In this document: one piece after another, positions 18,301 to 25,792 of the stretch
Layout: each line of letters begins with the position of its first letter
Numbering within the stretch: the first letter of the stretch is position 1
NCBI GenBank assembly: GCA_016844955.1
Contig: JAERTH010000091.1
Location: 1 to 34,932, forward strand
Length of the DNA: 34,932 bases
Reading direction: 5' to 3'
Source of the DNA: Fidelibacterota bacterium
Lineage (GTDB): Bacteria; Fidelibacterota; UBA8477; JABMPR01
Notes under the pieces: model-generated
Databases searched by the model: none
What the model saw: only the letters and a program-made list of their open reading frames with translations
What the model was told of the DNA's origin: nothing
Made by a program: the position numbers and the translations under genes

Positions 18301-19459
18301 TATTCCCATCAAATGTCCAGCTAATCTCTGCATCTGAATTATCAGGATCGGTGACATATCCATCCAGTTCTATGGGCTGGAATGATCCACCTTCATTCAC
18401 TTGTTGGCCCGGTATGTTTGAAACCACTGGTGCATCTGGTACAGAAACAACTGTAAAGACTGCAGATTCGGTGTCAGATAGTCCATCCGGATCTCTGGCA
18501 GTGAAATAGATCCTTTCAGAACCACTCCATTCTGGATTTGGAACTCCAATCGTGACTATCCGACTGGCACTTATCATTACTGTGAGATCATGGTTCCCAT
18601 AAGAAGTCCAAGACATCTCACTATCGATATTGTCCACATCTGACACATAGTTGTCCAATATTATCCAGTTAAATGTTCGGCCTTCTTCTATGGTCTGGTC
18701 CGGGATGGTCGATACTACTGGTGCATCTGGAACTGATCTAACGGTCAGAGGAACAGACACATTGTCATAGAGTCCAGCTGGATCTCTTACCGTAAAGGTA
18801 ATCACTTCTGAACCATTCCAATCCGGATGAGGTGTATCAATGGTCGCAATATGACTCCCGCTAATGGATATCCTTAAGTCATGATTTCCAGAGACTGACC
18901 AGGAAAGTTCACTGTCAACGTTATCAACGTCTGAGACAAAATTATCGAGTGAGATAATTGAAAAACGTTCACCCTCTTCTATTCTCTGTTCTGGTATAGA
19001 TGTGGTGACTGGAGCATCATTCACCGCATCCACTCGGAAAGCGGCGGTTTCACTGTCACGAAGTCCTGAAGGATCACGGGCAGTAAATGTAATTGATTCA
19101 GTTCCATACCAATCTGCGTGTGGTGTTCTGATAGTGGCCACACGGTCATCATTTATTGAAACATCGAGGGCCATATTCCCTGAGACTGTCCAGGATATCT
19201 GTCTATCCGTGTTGTCTGCATCGGTCACATACTCATCCAATTCGATTCTTTCAAAGGACTCTCCCTCATGAATGCGCTGTGCGGGAATAGGTGAAACAAA
19301 TGGGGGAAACAGCCTTATTCGATCAACCTGATCCTCCTTATTCACAAGACCATTCTGGAGTCGGTCATCGTTATCATTATTCAGAACGCCCTGTGCAAAG
19401 AGGACATTCGAAACAATCATCAATAATACAGCACTTTTAACCACCGCTCTCAAAAACAT
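15335..19459 (-). CDS. Secreted surface protein with eight cadherin-like repeats, two LamG domains and a sorting tail (1374 aa)
   Basis: A signal peptide (about 1-22, ending LFA) is followed by eight tandem repeats of exactly 97 residues (53-828). Each has the plan P-V-V-S-x-I-P-x-Q-x-x-x-EG, I-x-LD-x-YV-x-D-x-DN-x-DSE, W-x-GSE-x-ITFTA-x-D-P-x-GL and a closing VNDAP, like the tandem-95/cadherin-like repeats of surface adhesins. Two LamG/concanavalin-like domains follow (829-1048, 1049-1280), each starting SSLLLDG and containing W-x-H-x-ALVV, LDG, G-x-IDE-x-x-W and YWNF. The tail 1281-1374 (NYPNPFNPTTML...SSGTYIYHM) is the FCB sorting domain. LamG folds often bind carbohydrate or protein ligands, so a cell-surface or matrix-binding role is likely. 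A strong GGGAGG ribosome site lies five bases before the ATG. The gene appears monocistronic. Confidence 0.93.
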   Translation of the reverse strand: MFLRAVVKSAVLLMIVSNVLFAQGVLNNDNDDRLQNGLVNKEDQVDRIRLFPPFVSPIPAQRIHEGESFERIELDEYVTDADNTDRQISWTVSGNMALDVSINDDRVATIRTPHADWYGTESITFTARDPSGLRDSETAAFRVDAVNDAPVTTSIPEQRIEEGERFSIISLDNFVSDVDNVDSELSWSVSGNHDLRISISGSHIATIDTPHPDWNGSEVITFTVRDPAGLYDNVSVPLTVRSVPDAPVVSTIPDQTIEEGRTFNWIILDNYVSDVDNIDSEMSWTSYGNHDLTVMISASRIVTIGVPNPEWSGSERIYFTARDPDGLSDTESAVFTVVSVPDAPVVSNIPGQQVNEGGSFQPIELDGYVTDPDNSDAEISWTFDGNSDLTVTLDPNRIATINAPYADWNGSEMITFIARDPGGLYSQTDALFTVTSINDAPHVSSIPNQTISEGGIFHHIELNEYVEDIDSDLDEMVWTYSGNANIEITIDGNNIATFAIPDEDWYGTETIVFKASDPEGGSDFTTTAFTVTAVNDAPVVSYIPDQQTSEGGSFSVISLDAHVSDVDNMDSELAWTYSGNSALIVSIDGDRVTTIGIPDENWHGSEAITFTATDPDGLSSQSETVFSVNSENDAPVVSAIPNQQIEEGDTFQSIELDLYVVDADNIDSEMIWSHTGNSDLTVSIDGNRVAIIAIPDENWYGSETITFTATDPGGLSDLSETVFSASAVNDAPVISDIPDQQISEGESFELITLDTYVEDVDNGDSEIVWTVNQTQHLTASISPDRVASVFASDPDYYGSESILFTATDAGGLSACKNVVFTITHTITPPDFSTSLLLDGTTGYMDILNPVVNTESFTIEAWANMDNTDGSNMLFHQGSGTGTPFYETITIKASDPSGLCIVSVRTERDGPLQTLSVPQFPPNEWHHYALVVSPDDIFFYLDGFLVAQEDHIVVPGFDYVYSTNTHIGYASGGYFNGSIDEIRIWNRNLNIDEIRTTMETTIQNPESNASLAAYWNFDDGTSEDISGQGYIGTLVHGSAITNRITPLPPAFASSLLLDGQDDYLQFQAPILTSNSFFPSNSFTFSAWVKPEGQGGGYSRSNSIFNQADTESGSIYYLDSRDWSLVATINRPDGNTAETLTPIRTLEFGNWQHLALVVTTAYDQLFLDGLLISHKSADETNLTFTRSVDYSEIGRYRDSSTDFGFFNGSMDEISVWDVALTSSDIMELMSESFETPESIENLVGYWNFNSNDADDQTLSGNDGSLMNGASFTGLPKRRANRPLPSEFAMAANYPNPFNPTTMLSYELPKSSQVQLTIYDIGGSPVITLVNTEQSAGYYNIVWDARDGNGKPVSSGTYIYHMQMNGFSQTGKMLLLK

Positions 19460-19846
19460 GCAAACCTCCCTTTATCTTAGATGCCAAATTGTTAGGATAA
19501 TCTGAGTGTGATTCAACTGACAATCCACCACTTTGAATTGAAGGATTCATATGGATTGTATACATAACACCAGTTGATGGCATACCCCCTTACTAGATTT
19601 ATAATATTTTATTAAATATAAATATTTTTGAAAATATTCACAGAGTTAACAAACATTTTATCGATGGTCCCCCATCATAATTTAGATAGTTATTACAATA
19701 TTAGAGTGAATTAGCAACGTAATGTCACAAATATCTAGTAATTACTCATTCCAATACTGAAGTGCATTGCTTCAGCCTATGAGTTTCACATTGGCTAAAT
19801 TTTGTGGCATAAGTGAAGTGGATTTAGCTAGAATAAATATAAACTT
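19460..19846. other. Gene-free AT-rich intergenic region with dyad symmetries
   Basis: No coding frame is supported in this region between the surface-protein gene (minus) and the tRNA promoter (plus). It contains an AT-rich block (about 19596-19640) with a perfect dyad AATATTTT-TG-AAAATATT at 19621-19638, and a hairpin CTGAAG-TGCATTG-CTTCAG at 19757-19775. On the minus strand TTGTCA, 17 bases, TTATCC is a weak promoter candidate about 50 bases before the surface-protein start. The region probably carries the control signals for that gene. Confidence 0.5.
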
Positions 19847-19874
19847 TTGCGAAAGCACACTCTCTAAATATATT
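19847..19874 (+). promoter_or_regulatory. Candidate promoter of tRNA-Ser
   Basis: TTGCGA (19847-19852) and TATATT (19869-19874) are separated by 16 bases. The predicted transcription start is about 28 bases before the mature tRNA 5' end. Both boxes are close to the sigma70 consensus. Confidence 0.5.
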
Positions 19875-19908
19875 GGCCGCCGTCAGAGTAATCTGGCAAT
19901 TGAAAAAC

Positions 19909-19993
19909 GGAGAGGTGGCCGAGTGGCTTAAGGCGCACGCTTGGAAAGCGTGTGTGCGGCAACGTACCGTGAGTTCGAATCTCACTCTCTCCG
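19909..19993 (+). tRNA. tRNA-Ser (anticodon GGA)
   Basis: The acceptor stem GGAGAGG pairs with TCTCTCC (one G-U). The D arm is GCCGAGTGGCTTAAGGC. The anticodon stem CACGC/GCGTG encloses TTGGAAA, giving anticodon GGA. A long variable arm, as expected for serine, and the T arm GTGAG-TTCGAAT-CTCAC follow. The discriminator is G. The CCA end is not encoded (CGA follows), so it must be added after transcription. It reads serine UCC/UCU and is the only clear plus-strand gene in the window. Confidence 0.96.
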
Positions 19994-19997
19994 CGAT

Positions 19998-20032
19998 AAA
20001 AAAGGACCCTGCATTTTGCAGGGTCCTTTTTT
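19998..20032. terminator. Bidirectional rho-independent terminator
   Basis: A 16-bp stem built from A6, GGACCCTGCA and its complement, with loop TTT, is flanked by A and T runs on both sides, so it works in both directions. It ends tRNA-Ser on the plus strand and the long rimP-to-deacetylase unit on the minus strand. Confidence 0.92.
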
Positions 20033-20052
20033 ATTGACGATATGGGAGTCAT

Positions 20053-20080
20053 CCAGGCGCGGATTCGACTCCGCGCTTGG
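20053..20080 (+). other. GC-rich 11-bp hairpin between the terminator and the deacetylase gene
   Basis: On the plus strand CCAGGCGCGGA pairs with TCCGCGCTTGG through 11 bp including one G-U, around the loop TTCGAC. The loop and flank (TTCGACTCC) resemble a tRNA or tmRNA T-loop, but no other tRNA part surrounds it. It lies in the 3' untranslated region of the deacetylase on the opposite strand. Confidence 0.5.
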
Positions 20081-20085
20081 AAAAG

Positions 20086-20856
20086 TCATTGCGGCTTCAG
20101 CCAACTTTCCAATATTTTACCATCCCCTGCCATATTAATCATCTGTTGTTGAAGGACTTCGATTGGCGATAATGGGTTGGTCATGATCTTGGCCAGAAAT
20201 AACGGCATGACATCATGGAGATAAACCCCCAGACGTGGTATAAACTCACCTGACCATTTAGGAAGTCCTGTTAGCGGATATGATATCGCTACCCTGGTAT
20301 AGCCCACATATTCTATCTGAGACAGCAAGTCACTATTCCAGGCATTGAATGGTGGACAAAAGGTGGTAACCTCACTTCCCATTTCATCTTCAATTCTTTT
20401 TTTTGATGTGGCCAGCTCATCATGAACATTTTTAGAACTCATATTGATCAGGCGGCGGTGTGACTTGCCATGAGAACCAATCTCCCAGCCCTTGTCATGC
20501 AATTCACGTAACTCTGACCAGGACATATGCGTGATTTGCTTATCCTCAGGGAAATAATCCCAGCTGTTTTTCTGACCTACATAGTCAGTGATGGCAAAGA
20601 CAGTGGCTACCCCTCCCACTTCTTCAAGAATAGGAGCGGCGTACTCCTTAATACAGGAATAACCATCATCAAAGGTGATGAGGACCTGATTTAAATCCGG
20701 TGAATAATCTTCAATTCTTGAAAAAGAGAAGCCCAAATGCTGAAGAGCCAGCATCTGGGCTTTAAATTGACGCGGTGTAGTTGTTGTCAGTCCCCATTCA
20801 TACTGTTCAGAGACCTTATGATACACCAGGCCCCTGTTATAAACAGGGAAAGACAA
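20086..20856 (-). CDS. Polysaccharide deacetylase, NodB/CE4 family
   Basis: CE4 enzymes remove N- or O-acetyl groups from glycans such as peptidoglycan or extracellular polysaccharide, using a metal held by Asp-His-His. Here motif 1 is TFDDGY (61-66) and motif 2 is SHGKSH (128-133, His129 and His133). A motif 3 equivalent is FCPPFNAWN, with Cys where many members have Arg or Ala. YHKV near the N-terminus and the 256-residue length fit the family. There is no signal peptide. The start is uncertain: TTG at 20856 keeps the strand before YHKV, while GTG at 20826 has a better AGGGG ribosome site that lies inside a hairpin. It begins three bases after ald and is the last gene of the unit. Confidence 0.88.
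   Translation of the reverse strand: MSFPVYNRGLVYHKVSEQYEWGLTTTTPRQFKAQMLALQHLGFSFSRIEDYSPDLNQVLITFDDGYSCIKEYAAPILEEVGGVATVFAITDYVGQKNSWDYFPEDKQITHMSWSELRELHDKGWEIGSHGKSHRRLINMSSKNVHDELATSKKRIEDEMGSEVTTFCPPFNAWNSDLLSQIEYVGYTRVAISYPLTGLPKWSGEFIPRLGVYLHDVMPLFLAKIMTNPLSPIEVLQQQMINMAGDGKILESWLKPQ
20832..20848 (-). promoter_or_regulatory. Hairpin at the ald-deacetylase junction
   Basis: CCCTGTT-ATA-AACAGGG forms a perfect 7-bp hairpin inside the first codons of the deacetylase. It would hide the AGGGG ribosome site of the alternative GTG start at 20826, so it may lower translation of the second gene or mark an mRNA processing point. The function is inferred. Confidence 0.4.
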
Positions 20857-20859
20857 AAT

Positions 20860-21975
20860 TTAGCTCAATACCTGATCGAGAGGTGTGTACTCAAGACCAA
20901 AAGCTTCTGCAACAGCTTCACAGGTTACTTTACCATCAACCATATTCAGACCAGGTGCAAAACCATCGTCTGAGTTCAGTGCTGCTTTGACACCCATGTT
21001 GGCTAGTTTGATAACATATGGCAAAGTAGCGTTGGTTAATGCTTTGGTAGAGGTGTAAGGAACCGCTCCTGGCATATTGGCAACACAATAGTGAACCACA
21101 CCATCAACCACAAAGGTTGGGTTTTCGTGAGTGGTAGGCTTACAGGTTTCAACACATCCACCCTGATCGACTGCAACATCAACGATTACGGAACCCGGTT
21201 TCATCATACTTAGCATTTCACGTGTGATGAGTTTGGGAGCTTTTGCTCCAGGTAACAAGACAGCACCTACTACCAGGTCAACTTCTGGCAATAATTTGCG
21301 AATATTGGCAGGTGAGCTATAAATAGTAGTAACATTTTTTGGTAGAATATCATCCAGATAGCGCAGACGGTTTAAATCAAGGTCCATAATTGTAACATTG
21401 GCACCAAATCCTGCTGCGATCTTGGTTGCGTGGGTACCAACAGTACCTCCACCGAGTACGAGAACAGTGGCTGGTCTTACTCCAGGAACTCCGCCCAACA
21501 GAACACCTCGGCCACCACTGGTGTGCTCGAGAAATTTTGCACCTTCCTGAGTAGCCATACGCCCGGCCACTTCACTCATGGGCTCTAAAAGAGGTAATTT
21601 TTTATTTTTATCTTCAACGGTTTCGTAGGCAACAGCCCAGGCCTTGGTATCCAGAAAGCCCAGTGTAAGCGATTCATCTGCAGCGAAATGAAAATAGGTG
21701 AAGACAATCTGACCTTCACGGGTGCGGGCAATCTCCACTGGCTGTGGTTCTTTGACCTTCACGATCATTTCTGCATCAGCCCAGATCTTGTCTACATCAG
21801 GTTCTATAGTAGCACCAGCACTGATGTACATCTCATTGGTGAATCCACTATTGATACCACCATTATCTTCGACGATTACTTTGTGACCATTGGCCACTAA
21901 TAATTCGACTCCCCCTGGAGTCATTGCGATACGATTTTCGTTCGTTTTAATCTCTTTGGGTACTCCGACGATCAT
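20860..21975 (-). CDS. ald: Alanine dehydrogenase
   Basis: The enzyme converts L-alanine and NAD to pyruvate, ammonium and NADH in the cytoplasm. The 371-residue length is typical. Conserved active-site residues are Arg15 (NENRIAMTP), Lys75 (VKVKEP), His96 (FTYFHFA) and the Asp in VDVAVDQGGC. The Rossmann motif is VLGGGTVG (about 172-179). A strong AGGAGG ribosome site precedes the ATG by five bases. It follows the M16 peptidase gene by 82 bases, the largest gap in the downstream half of the unit, so a secondary promoter there is possible. No riboswitch-like structure was seen. Confidence 0.96.
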   Translation of the reverse strand: MIVGVPKEIKTNENRIAMTPGGVELLVANGHKVIVEDNGGINSGFTNEMYISAGATIEPDVDKIWADAEMIVKVKEPQPVEIARTREGQIVFTYFHFAADESLTLGFLDTKAWAVAYETVEDKNKKLPLLEPMSEVAGRMATQEGAKFLEHTSGGRGVLLGGVPGVRPATVLVLGGGTVGTHATKIAAGFGANVTIMDLDLNRLRYLDDILPKNVTTIYSSPANIRKLLPEVDLVVGAVLLPGAKAPKLITREMLSMMKPGSVIVDVAVDQGGCVETCKPTTHENPTFVVDGVVHYCVANMPGAVPYTSTKALTNATLPYVIKLANMGVKAALNSDDGFAPGLNMVDGKVTCEAVAEAFGLEYTPLDQVLS

Positions 21976-22057
21976 TTTCGCCTCCTATGATAATACTTGG
22001 CCGGTTACCTGAGCCTCTCCCCAATATTACTATTGAGATTCACCTCGGCATACTCCG

Positions 22058-23299
22058 TTAAGCTCCGTTAGCCGGTTCCAATATGCTTGTAAAAAACCTC
22101 TCGGGATTGAACAATTCCCGTGCCAACACTTGTATTCTCTCAACATCAATCGCTTCAATTTTTCGAAGAAATTTATCCAGACTAATATTTTCCCCATAAT
22201 ATATCTGCTGGCGTCCCAGACGCATCATGCGTCGCTCCATGGATTCATCACCCATGACCACCCCAGATTTGTACTGGGCTTTCACCCGTTCAAGCTCTGA
22301 TGCACTCACCGGATCACTGACCATCTTCTCCAGTTCAGTCTGGGTTAACTCAACCGCCAGGTCCCGCTTGGCCGGGTCTGTAGCCAGATACACACCGAAT
22401 GAGCCACTATCTCTGTATAAATTCACAAAGGAAAATATCTGATAGGCCACACCATGTGCTTCCCGAATATTCTGGAACAAACGAGAACTCATTCCCCCAC
22501 TGAGAATTGAATTCATTACTGCAATATCATATCGCCGTTCATCAAATACTGAAAATATGGGCAGACCAGTAATCAAATGGCTCTGCTGGATATCCTTGGT
22601 GCGAACTTCAGTACCAGGTGCATAGACAGAATCATCAAAAGCAGTATACTTGTTCTCACCTGATGGCTGACGGTCATACCGTTCTTCAATCAGACGAACC
22701 AGCTCATCATGATCAACATACCCCGCAGCAACTACAATCGTATTTTCTGGTCCGTAATGACTGTCCAGATAAGTATTTAGTGCCTCAGGAGAAAAAGAGC
22801 TGATGGATGTTTTGTTACCCAGAATGGGTTTGCCTAACGGATTTTCTGGATACAGGAATTCTTCAAATGTATCAAATGCCAACTCTTCAGGTACATCCTT
22901 GCTATCACGTAATTCATCCAACACAACCGATTTCTCCCGCTCAATATCTGCTATGGGGAAGGTTGGATGCAGCAAAATATCAGAAACGATATCGACCGCT
23001 TCTTCCAGATATTCGCTGAGGAATCTGGCATGATAACAGGTGTATTCTTTGGTGGTAAAGGCATTCAGATGACCACCTACATCTTCCAATGAGGCGGCTA
23101 TGTCATAGGTAGATCTATTGGCTGTACCTTTGAATACGGTGTGCTCCAGGAAATGAGAGACTCCTGAGAGCTCAGCAGGCTCATAACGACTCCCTGCACG
23201 TACCCAAAAGCCTAAAGCCACCGAACGGACTGTGTCCACCGTTTCAGAAACGATGGTCAGTCCGTTCGATAGTATCGTTTGCTTACGAAGTGAGGTCAC
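22058..23299 (-). CDS. M16 family zinc metallopeptidase (mitochondrial processing peptidase-like)
   Basis: The 413-residue protein is a two-domain insulinase-fold peptidase without a signal peptide, so it is probably cytoplasmic. The inverted zinc motif H-x-x-E-H is His49-Phe-Leu-Glu52-His53, and the third ligand Glu129 (VVLDELR) lies 76 residues after His53, the usual spacing. The C-terminal domain has the R-Y and GVAYQ segments that line the substrate cleft. It starts with GTG ten bases after pnp stops; a position directly downstream of pnp is common for this YmxG/PqqL-like group in many bacteria. The natural substrate is unknown. Confidence 0.93.
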   Translation of the reverse strand: MTSLRKQTILSNGLTIVSETVDTVRSVALGFWVRAGSRYEPAELSGVSHFLEHTVFKGTANRSTYDIAASLEDVGGHLNAFTTKEYTCYHARFLSEYLEEAVDIVSDILLHPTFPIADIEREKSVVLDELRDSKDVPEELAFDTFEEFLYPENPLGKPILGNKTSISSFSPEALNTYLDSHYGPENTIVVAAGYVDHDELVRLIEERYDRQPSGENKYTAFDDSVYAPGTEVRTKDIQQSHLITGLPIFSVFDERRYDIAVMNSILSGGMSSRLFQNIREAHGVAYQIFSFVNLYRDSGSFGVYLATDPAKRDLAVELTQTELEKMVSDPVSASELERVKAQYKSGVVMGDESMERRMMRLGRQQIYYGENISLDKFLRKIEAIDVERIQVLARELFNPERFFTSILEPANGA

Positions 23300-23308
23300 T
23301 TCAGCAAA

Positions 23309-25498
23309 TTACCGACGATTATTATCCCGACGACCGCGATCCCTACCACCACGATCTCGGCCACCGCGATTGTTATCACGTTGAGGACGAGGTCTCTTCG
23401 GTGGTTCAACCCAACCTTCTGGTTTTTCTAGCAGTGCCTTGCGGCTCAAGTTGTAGCGTCCGCTGTCATCAACTTCCATCAGTTTTACTCTAACGGTATC
23501 ACCAACATTGAGAACATCTTCAACTTTTTCAACACGGGCATATTCAAGGTCACTGATATGTACCAGTCCTTGTTTGCCAGGTAAGAATTCACAGAAAGCT
23601 CCAAAAGTCATTAGTCTGACGACTTTAGCCTCAAACTCTTCACCAGCAACCGGTACCCGTACGATAGCATTAATGCGATCGGCAGCGGCTTCGGCACCTT
23701 CTGAGTCTTCAGCAAAGACAAAAACAATTCCTTCCTGGTCGATTTCGACGGTGGCGCCGGTATCAGCCTGGATGGCTTTGATAATTTTACCCTGGGGTCC
23801 AATAACATCACCAATCTGATCTGGTTTGATCTTGATGGTAATGAATCTTGGAGCATATGGGGACAGTTCTTCACGGGCAGCAGGCATGGAAGCTTCCATG
23901 ATGCCAATGATATGCTCGCGGCCTTCTTTGGCCTGGAGCAATGCCTGGGTCATGAGCTCAGCACTGATACCTTCGATCTTAAGATCCATCTGGATGGCAT
24001 TGATACCATCTTTGGTTCCCGTAACCTTGAAATCCATATCACCATAATGATCTTCATCTCCCAGGATATCTGAAAGCACGGAGAAACGTTCTCCATCGCT
24101 GATCAAACCCATGGCGATTCCAGCAACCGTTTTAGAGGTTGGAACACCAGCATCCATAAGGGCCAATGAACCACCACAAACACTGGCCATAGATGATGAA
24201 CCATTCGATTCAAGAATCTCTGAAACCAATCTTACGGTATAAGGGAAGTCTTCCTTGGCTGGCAAGAAGTTCTTCAGGCTGCGTTCAGCCAGATTTCCAT
24301 GACCGATCTCGCGACGACTGGTGAATCCAATTCTGCCAGTTTCACCCACACAATAGGGTGGAAAATTATAATGCAGATAGAAGGATTTCTTAAAATCCTG
24401 ATCTACGTTGTCAATAATCTGTTCGTCAAGTTTGGTACCCAGTGTGGTTACAACCAGTGCCTGGGTCTCACCTCTCGTGAAAAGGGCTGAACCATGAACA
24501 CGTGGCAAAACACCAACTTCTGCGGTGATCTTCCGGATATCTTTCAATCCACGACCATCAACACGTGTGCCTTCAGCCATAATCCGTTCACGGATATTTG
24601 CTTTAAGACGCTTGTCAAAAACTTCGCCAACCACTTTCAGGTGATCTGGATAGGTTTCTTCGTATTTGGCGATCAACTCATCTTTGGCAGCATTTCTGGC
24701 TACCTGACGCTCCAGTTTAAGTACAATTGAGTTCAATTCAGTCAGCTGAGCTTCTTCAATTGCCCCATCTACATCGGCAATAATGGCTGCTTTGGTTTCA
24801 TCCACAGCGATTTCGCGTTTGACAGGTTTGATCTCATCAATGATACTCTGCTGGAAAGCACATATTTCACTGATTGCTTTCTGGGCAAAAACCAGGGCTT
24901 CAACCATGATTTCCTCAGAAACTTCTTTGGCTTCACCTTCAACCATAACCACATCAGTTGCAGTACCGGTAATGGTGATATCCATTTCCGATTCTTCAGT
25001 CTGAGCATAGGTTGGGTTCAGTATCAATTCGCCATCAATGCGACCGACATGAACCGAGGCAACCGGACCGTTCCAGGGGATGTCTGAGATTGACAGAGCA
25101 AATGAGGCACCAATGGTACCCAGGGCATCTGCCGTATTCTCGCCATCACTTGAAACCACGGTAACCATAACCTGAGTTTCGCTGTTGAAAGCATCTGGAA
25201 AAAGTGGACGGATAGGTCTATCCGTCATGCGTGCACTCAGAATCTCTTTTTCAGAGGGTCTGGCTTCACGTTTGAAAAAGCCACCGGGGATTTTACCACC
25301 AGCATAGCTTTTTTCTCTATATTCAACCTGTAACGGAAAATAATCCTTCGTAGGGTCTTCAAATTTAGATGCAGTTGCTGCAACGAGCACAGCTGTCTCA
25401 CCATAAATGGCAAGTACGGAACCACCTGCTTGTTTGGCCATACGACCTGTTTCAAGACTAAGCGTTCTTCCGCCCAGCATCATTTCTTTTTTAATCAA
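23309..25498 (-). CDS. pnp: Polyribonucleotide nucleotidyltransferase (PNPase)
   Basis: PNPase degrades RNA 3' to 5' with phosphate and is part of mRNA decay complexes. Domains in order: RNase PH 1 (about 10-140), an all-helical linker, RNase PH 2 (about 315-540, with catalytic aspartates in GDEDHYGDMDF), KH (about 549-610) and S1 (about 620-690). The KH loop reads GPQG where most PNPases have G-x-GG. The C-terminal tail is basic and Arg-Gly-rich (RGGRDRGGRDRGRRDNNRR), which probably adds RNA affinity. It starts with TTG behind a GGAG ribosome site, 14 bases after rpsO, the classical rpsO-pnp pair. Confidence 0.97.
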   Translation of the reverse strand: MIKKEMMLGGRTLSLETGRMAKQAGGSVLAIYGETAVLVAATASKFEDPTKDYFPLQVEYREKSYAGGKIPGGFFKREARPSEKEILSARMTDRPIRPLFPDAFNSETQVMVTVVSSDGENTADALGTIGASFALSISDIPWNGPVASVHVGRIDGELILNPTYAQTEESEMDITITGTATDVVMVEGEAKEVSEEIMVEALVFAQKAISEICAFQQSIIDEIKPVKREIAVDETKAAIIADVDGAIEEAQLTELNSIVLKLERQVARNAAKDELIAKYEETYPDHLKVVGEVFDKRLKANIRERIMAEGTRVDGRGLKDIRKITAEVGVLPRVHGSALFTRGETQALVVTTLGTKLDEQIIDNVDQDFKKSFYLHYNFPPYCVGETGRIGFTSRREIGHGNLAERSLKNFLPAKEDFPYTVRLVSEILESNGSSSMASVCGGSLALMDAGVPTSKTVAGIAMGLISDGERFSVLSDILGDEDHYGDMDFKVTGTKDGINAIQMDLKIEGISAELMTQALLQAKEGREHIIGIMEASMPAAREELSPYAPRFITIKIKPDQIGDVIGPQGKIIKAIQADTGATVEIDQEGIVFVFAEDSEGAEAAADRINAIVRVPVAGEEFEAKVVRLMTFGAFCEFLPGKQGLVHISDLEYARVEKVEDVLNVGDTVRVKLMEVDDSGRYNLSRKALLEKPEGWVEPPKRPRPQRDNNRGGRDRGGRDRGRRDNNRR

Positions 25499-25512
25499 AA
25501 TATCTCCAATTC

Positions 25513-25782
25513 CTATTTACGTATACTAAGCTTTGTGATCAAAGCTTTGTATGTGGCTGCATCACTTTTCTGGATGTAGCGAAGTAAGCGGCGGCGCTGC
25601 CCAACCATTTTGAGCAATCCACGGCGGCTATGATGGTCTTTCTTGTAGGCTTTCAAATGCTCAGTCAGATTTCTAATCTGAGTTGTGAGAATCGCTACCT
25701 GTACGGATGTTGATCCGGTATCATTCTCGTTTTCGCCATATTCCTTGACGAGAGCAGCCTTTTCTTCTTTCGTTATTGACAT
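25513..25782 (-). CDS. rpsO: Small ribosomal subunit protein uS15
   Basis: This 89-residue protein binds the central domain of 16S rRNA and helps form bridge B4. The conserved segments are [19 protein letters not shown] and [10 protein letters not shown]. The length is the family norm. A strong AAGGAGG ribosome site precedes the ATG. Only ten bases separate it from ribF, leaving little room for the S15 autoregulatory mRNA fold used in some bacteria, unless that fold extends into ribF. Confidence 0.98.
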   Translation of the reverse strand: MSITKEEKAALVKEYGENENDTGSTSVQVAILTTQIRNLTEHLKAYKKDHHSRRGLLKMVGQRRRLLRYIQKSDAATYKALITKLSIRK

Positions 25783-25792
25783 GAGTCCTCCT

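Noticed and set aside
20053..20080. Second tRNA or tmRNA end
   Set aside because: Only a T-arm-like hairpin is present; no acceptor, D or anticodon arm fits around it.
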